From contig JASHXX010000222.1 of the NCBI GenBank assembly GCA_030043335.1, forward strand, positions 1 to 8,665: 8,665 nt of DNA, in the 5' to 3' direction. This stretch comes from Xanthobacteraceae bacterium. GTDB taxonomy: Bacteria > Pseudomonadota > Alphaproteobacteria > Rhizobiales > Xanthobacteraceae. Below the pieces are notes generated by a model. That model was not told the DNA's origin. It did not search any database and saw nothing but the letters and a program-made list of their open reading frames with translations. The number at the start of each line of letters is the position of its first letter. The first letter of the stretch is position 1. Below, one piece after another: positions 6,128 to 8,665 of the stretch. Made by a program: the position numbers and the translations under genes.

Positions 6128-6603
6128 CCACCCAGCAGCTCACGGGCAGGGACAACTACTTCGAGGACTTCGTGCCCGGTACGGTGATGCGCCACGCGCG
6201 CGGCAAGACGGTCGAGGCGCTCGAAAACGTGCTCATTACCAACCTGGTGATGAACACGGCGCAGGGCCACTTCAATGAACATGTGATGAAAGATAGCCGC
6301 TTCGGCCATCGCATTACGTTCGGCGGGGTGACGCTTTCGCTCGTCATTGGCCTTGCCGCGCAGGACACCGCCGAGAATGCCTTGGCCGAGCTCAGCCTCG
6401 ACAACATCCGCTTCAGTGCGCCGGTATTCCACGGCGATACGCTCTATGCCTTCAGTGAAGTGCTGGCCATCGGGCCGTCGGATCGCGCCGATGCCGGCAT
6501 CGTTACGTTCCGCCATTGGGGCGTCAATCAGGACGAGAAGGTCGTGTTCGAGGGCGAACGCCGCGTGCTCGTAAAGCGGCGCAGCCACTGGGTGGATAAA
6601 TGA
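6124..6603 (+). CDS. MaoC-like (hot-dog fold) hydratase/dehydratase, second copy
   Basis: This gene encodes a 159-residue single hot-dog domain protein, distantly similar to the first MaoC protein: NYFEDFVPGTVMRHARGKTV (11-30) matches HYEDFTIGRRFEHHWGRTI, and FSAPVFHGDTL (97-107) matches FHAAVYPGDTL. The active-site helix reads MNTAQGHFNEH (43-53). The His of the dyad is kept as H49, while the Asp position is N44. N-T-x-x-x-H forms occur in MaoC proteins next to CitE-type lyases, so the protein may be an active enoyl-CoA hydratase. It starts with ATGA overlapping the dehydrogenase stop and ends in ATGA overlapping the CoA-transferase start, so translation is coupled on both sides. The frame is open upstream to 6031, but that stretch is dehydrogenase coding sequence read in another frame. 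It may pair with the first MaoC protein as a heteromer. No signal peptide or membrane segment is seen. Confidence 0.9.
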   Translation: MTTQQLTGRDNYFEDFVPGTVMRHARGKTVEALENVLITNLVMNTAQGHFNEHVMKDSRFGHRITFGGVTLSLVIGLAAQDTAENALAELSLDNIRFSAPVFHGDTLYAFSEVLAIGPSDRADAGIVTFRHWGVNQDEKVVFEGERRVLVKRRSHWVDK

Positions 6604-7826
6604 ACGACGCCGCAGCAACCGGCGCGCTTCAAGGCTTGCGCGTTATCGACCTCACCCAAATGTTAGCCGGTCCGTTCTGTACGATGATGCTCGGCGACCA
6701 AGGAGCGGAGGTGATCAAGATTGAGCCGCTCATCGGCGATGGCACCCGGGAAATGGGGCCGTTCGCGGCCGACGACTCGCTTAAGGCGTTCGGCGGCTAC
6801 TTTCAAAGTGTCAATCGCAACAAGCTCTCGCTCGCGCTCGACCTCAAGCAGCCGCAGGGCCGCGAGCTGTTCATCCGGCTGGTCGAGACCGCGCAGGTGG
6901 TGGTCGAGAACTATCGCGCCGGGGTGATGGAGCGCCTCGGCCTCGACTACGAGACGCTCAGCGCGCGCAACCCTCGCCTCGTCTATGCTTCGATCCGCGG
7001 CTTCGGCGACCCGCGCACCGGGAAGAGCCCCTATGTCGATTGGCCGGCCTTCGATGTCGTGGCGCAGGCGATGGGCGGGATCATGGCGATCACCGGACCT
7101 GACGCCCAGACACCAACCAAGATCGGCCCCGGCATCGGTGACATCGTGCCGGCGATCATGGCGGCTTACGGCATCATGGCTGCGCTGTGGCGCGCCGAGC
7201 GCTCGGGCGACGGCCAGTACGTCGATGTCGCCATGGCGGATGGCGTGTTGTCGTTGTGCGAGCGCATTCTTCATCAGTTCAGCTATGAAGGAAAGGTGCC
7301 ACGGCCCGAAGGCAATCGACATCCGTTTCTGGCACCCTTCGGCCTGGTGCCGGCGAAAGACGGGGTCGTGGCGCTCGCTTGCCACAACGACGAGTTCTGG
7401 GCCGAGCTCACACGCCTCATGGGCCGGCCGGAATTCGCCGCCGATCCGCGGTTCCAGACGCGGGAGAGCCGGCTCGCCAATCAGGACGCGCTGTACGCGG
7501 CGGTCAGCGATTTTACGCTACGCCATACCCGCCGCGAGCTGATGGCGATGCTCGGTGGCCGCGTGCCGTTCGGGCCGGTATTCGACGTCAGCGACATCGC
7601 AGCCGATCCGCACTTTCAGGTGCGCGAAATGGTGGTCGCACTCGACCATCCCGGCTCACGCAGTAAACACGTGGTCGCCGGCGTGCCAGTGCGGATGTCC
7701 CGGACCCCGGGCGGTATCCGCCGCCGGGCGCCGCTACTCGGCGAGCACACCGATCAGGTGCTTGCCGGACTCGGTCTTTCGACCGCGGCAATTGGCCAAT
7801 TGCGTTCGGCGGGCGTGATCAAGTGA
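6600..7826 (+). CDS. Type III CoA-transferase (CaiB/BaiF family)
   Basis: This gene encodes a 408-residue enzyme of normal family length. Type III transferases move CoA between carboxylic acids through an aspartyl-CoA anhydride; relatives act on oxalate/formate, carnitine, mesaconate, benzylsuccinate and itaconate-type acids. The marks are LRVIDLTQMLAGPF (13-26), LGDQGAEVIKIE (31-42), VNRNKLSLALDLK (71-83), VENYRAGVMERLGLDY (102-117), FDVVAQAMGG (151-160), the GIGDIVPAI segment (178-186) with D181 at the catalytic aspartate position (Asp169 of formyl-CoA transferase), and the C-terminal PLLGEHTDQVL (378-388). It overlaps the second MaoC gene by ATGA and is followed 20 bases later by the lyase gene. 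In this operon it most likely activates the pathway acid using succinyl-CoA, acetyl-CoA or a product acyl-CoA as donor (inference). I cannot name the acceptor acid from sequence. Confidence 0.95.
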   Translation: MNDAAATGALQGLRVIDLTQMLAGPFCTMMLGDQGAEVIKIEPLIGDGTREMGPFAADDSLKAFGGYFQSVNRNKLSLALDLKQPQGRELFIRLVETAQVVVENYRAGVMERLGLDYETLSARNPRLVYASIRGFGDPRTGKSPYVDWPAFDVVAQAMGGIMAITGPDAQTPTKIGPGIGDIVPAIMAAYGIMAALWRAERSGDGQYVDVAMADGVLSLCERILHQFSYEGKVPRPEGNRHPFLAPFGLVPAKDGVVALACHNDEFWAELTRLMGRPEFAADPRFQTRESRLANQDALYAAVSDFTLRHTRRELMAMLGGRVPFGPVFDVSDIAADPHFQVREMVVALDHPGSRSKHVVAGVPVRMSRTPGGIRRRAPLLGEHTDQVLAGLGLSTAAIGQLRSAGVIK

Positions 7827-7834
7827 GCGATGGC

Positions 7835-7842
7835 AGGGAGGT
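7835..7842 (+). promoter_or_regulatory. Strong ribosome binding site of the lyase gene
   Basis: AGGGAGGT lies 4 bases before the ATG at 7847 and is the strongest ribosome site in the window. It sits in the 20-base gap after the CoA-transferase stop and fixes the lyase start. It suggests that this gene is translated independently and perhaps at a higher level than its coupled neighbours. Confidence 0.75.
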
Positions 7843-7846
7843 CAAA

Positions 7847-8665
7847 ATGCGCGAAAGACCACCTCGGCTGAGACGCGTGCAGCTTTCAGTGCCCGGCTCG
7901 AGCGAGAAGATGACGGCGAAGGCGGCGGCTTCGGCCGCCGACCACGTGTTCCTTGATCTCGAGGACGCCGTTGCCCCATCGGCGAAAGTGGAGGCCAGAG
8001 GAAAGATCGTCACCGCGTTGAAGACACTCGATTGGGGCAAGAAAACCCGTTGCGTTCGGATCAACGACCTCACGACCAAATACGCTTATGAGGACATCAT
8101 CACGGTCGTCGAGAACGCGGGCGAGCATCTCGACACCATCATGGTGCCGAAGGTGCTATCTGCGGCCGACGTGCAGTTCGCGGCCACGCTGCTTCACCAG
8201 ATCGAGCTGAAGATGGGCTTCAAGCGACCGATCGGCATCGAGGTGCTGATCGAGGAGGTGCAGGCGCTGCAGAATGTCGAGGCGATCTGCAACGCGCACT
8301 CTCGGCTCGAATGCGTCATCTTCGGCATGGGCGATTATTCGGCGAGCCAGGGGATCGATATTCGCTCCTTCGAAGGCGAGGACCCTTATCCGGGCGACAT
8401 CTGGCACTACCCGCGATTTCGCATGGTCATGGCGGCGCGCGCCGCCGGCATAGACCCGGTCGACGGACCCTATGCCAATTTCCGCAATGCTCAGGTCTAT
8501 CGCGAGGAATGCCGCCGCGCCATGATTCTCGGCTGCGTCGGCAAATGGGCGATCCATCCGGCCCAGATCCAGATCGCGCTTGAGGTGTTCACGCCGAAGC
8601 AGGAGGAGGTTGAGCGCGCGCGCCGGTTAGCCGCAGCCTACGCGAAAGCCGAGGCTGAGGGACTC
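7847..8665 (+). CDS. CitE/malyl-CoA lyase-like aldolase (HpcH/HpaI superfamily), 3' end missing
   Basis: 273 codons are visible with no stop before the window edge; relatives are about 300-330 residues, so roughly the last tenth is missing. The family cleaves 3-hydroxyacyl-CoA thioesters such as malyl-CoA, beta-methylmalyl-CoA or citramalyl-CoA into a 2-oxoacid and an acyl-CoA, using Mg2+. Marks are QLSVPGSSEKM (12-22), VFLDLEDAV (34-42), CVRIND with R71 for CoA/substrate binding, IMVPKV (98-103), IGIEVLIEE with E136, and FGMGDYSAS with D163. E136 and D163 are 27 residues apart, as are the metal ligands of Rhodobacter malyl-CoA lyase (Glu141, Asp168). IDPVDGPYANF (202-212) and GCVGKWAIHPAQI (229-241) are strongly like Mcl-type lyases and human CLYBL. 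It is the last visible gene of the operon and the likely C-C cleavage step. Sequence does not separate beta-methylmalyl-CoA, malyl-CoA and citramalyl-CoA specificity. Confidence 0.93.
   Translation, partial: MRERPPRLRRVQLSVPGSSEKMTAKAAASAADHVFLDLEDAVAPSAKVEARGKIVTALKTLDWGKKTRCVRINDLTTKYAYEDIITVVENAGEHLDTIMVPKVLSAADVQFAATLLHQIELKMGFKRPIGIEVLIEEVQALQNVEAICNAHSRLECVIFGMGDYSASQGIDIRSFEGEDPYPGDIWHYPRFRMVMAARAAGIDPVDGPYANFRNAQVYREECRRAMILGCVGKWAIHPAQIQIALEVFTPKQEEVERARRLAAAYAKAEAEGL

Noticed and set aside
6663..7385. Antisense open frame of 240 codons opposite the CoA-transferase gene
   Set aside because: A shadow of the CoA-transferase gene, with low-complexity, Arg/His/Asp-rich composition and no motif.
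1..8665. CRISPR array, tRNA/rRNA, insertion sequence or phage island
   Set aside because: I saw no regularly spaced repeats, no tRNA cloverleaf or rRNA sequence, no transposase or integrase motif and no terminal inverted repeats. Composition appears even across the window by eye.

Overview
The window is GC-rich and densely coded. It looks like a proteobacterial chromosome. An alphaproteobacterium of the Bradyrhizobium/Rhodopseudomonas kind is my best guess, because a LivK-type binding protein and a CaiB/MaoC/acyl-CoA dehydrogenase set of this style are common there. That guess rests on gene style, not on a marker gene. I see eight protein genes and no RNA gene, CRISPR array, transposase or phage gene.

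Left part (1-2965, minus strand): two transport genes point left. The first transcribed is a secreted branched-chain-amino-acid-type ABC substrate-binding protein (1754-2965), with no permease or ATPase gene beside it. After a 437-base non-coding gap comes a complete MFS permease of the metabolite:H+ symporter type (6-1316). The gap holds a weak terminator-like hairpin, a perfect 16-base palindrome and a spaced inverted repeat.

Middle (2966-3085): a 120-base divergent intergenic region must carry the start signals for both directions. It contains the spaced inverted repeat CGTTTCC-N15-GGAAACG, a good operator candidate, and a second hairpin just before the first plus-strand gene.

Right part (3086-8665, plus strand): a tight six-gene operon encodes an MmgE/PrpD-family enzyme (GTG start), a MaoC-like protein, an acyl-CoA dehydrogenase, a second MaoC-like protein, a type III CoA-transferase and a CitE/malyl-CoA-lyase-like aldolase that runs off the right edge. 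Three junctions are four-base ATGA overlaps; the others are 13 and 20 bases.

Together the plus-strand genes read as a catabolic route for an imported organic acid, probably a branched C5-type dicarboxylate or a relative. The steps would be activation by CoA transfer, alpha,beta-dehydrogenation, hydration by a MaoC (hot-dog fold) enzyme, and retro-Claisen cleavage by the CitE-like lyase to a 2-oxoacid plus a short acyl-CoA. Methylsuccinate, mesaconate and itaconate all fit the chemistry (methylsuccinyl-CoA to mesaconyl-CoA to beta-methylmalyl-CoA to glyoxylate plus propionyl-CoA, or itaconyl-CoA to citramalyl-CoA to pyruvate plus acetyl-CoA). The sequence alone does not fix the substrate. The most unusual points are the pair of small MaoC proteins with altered active-site positions on either side of the dehydrogenase gene, and the PrpD-family enzyme at the head of a CoA-ester pathway.
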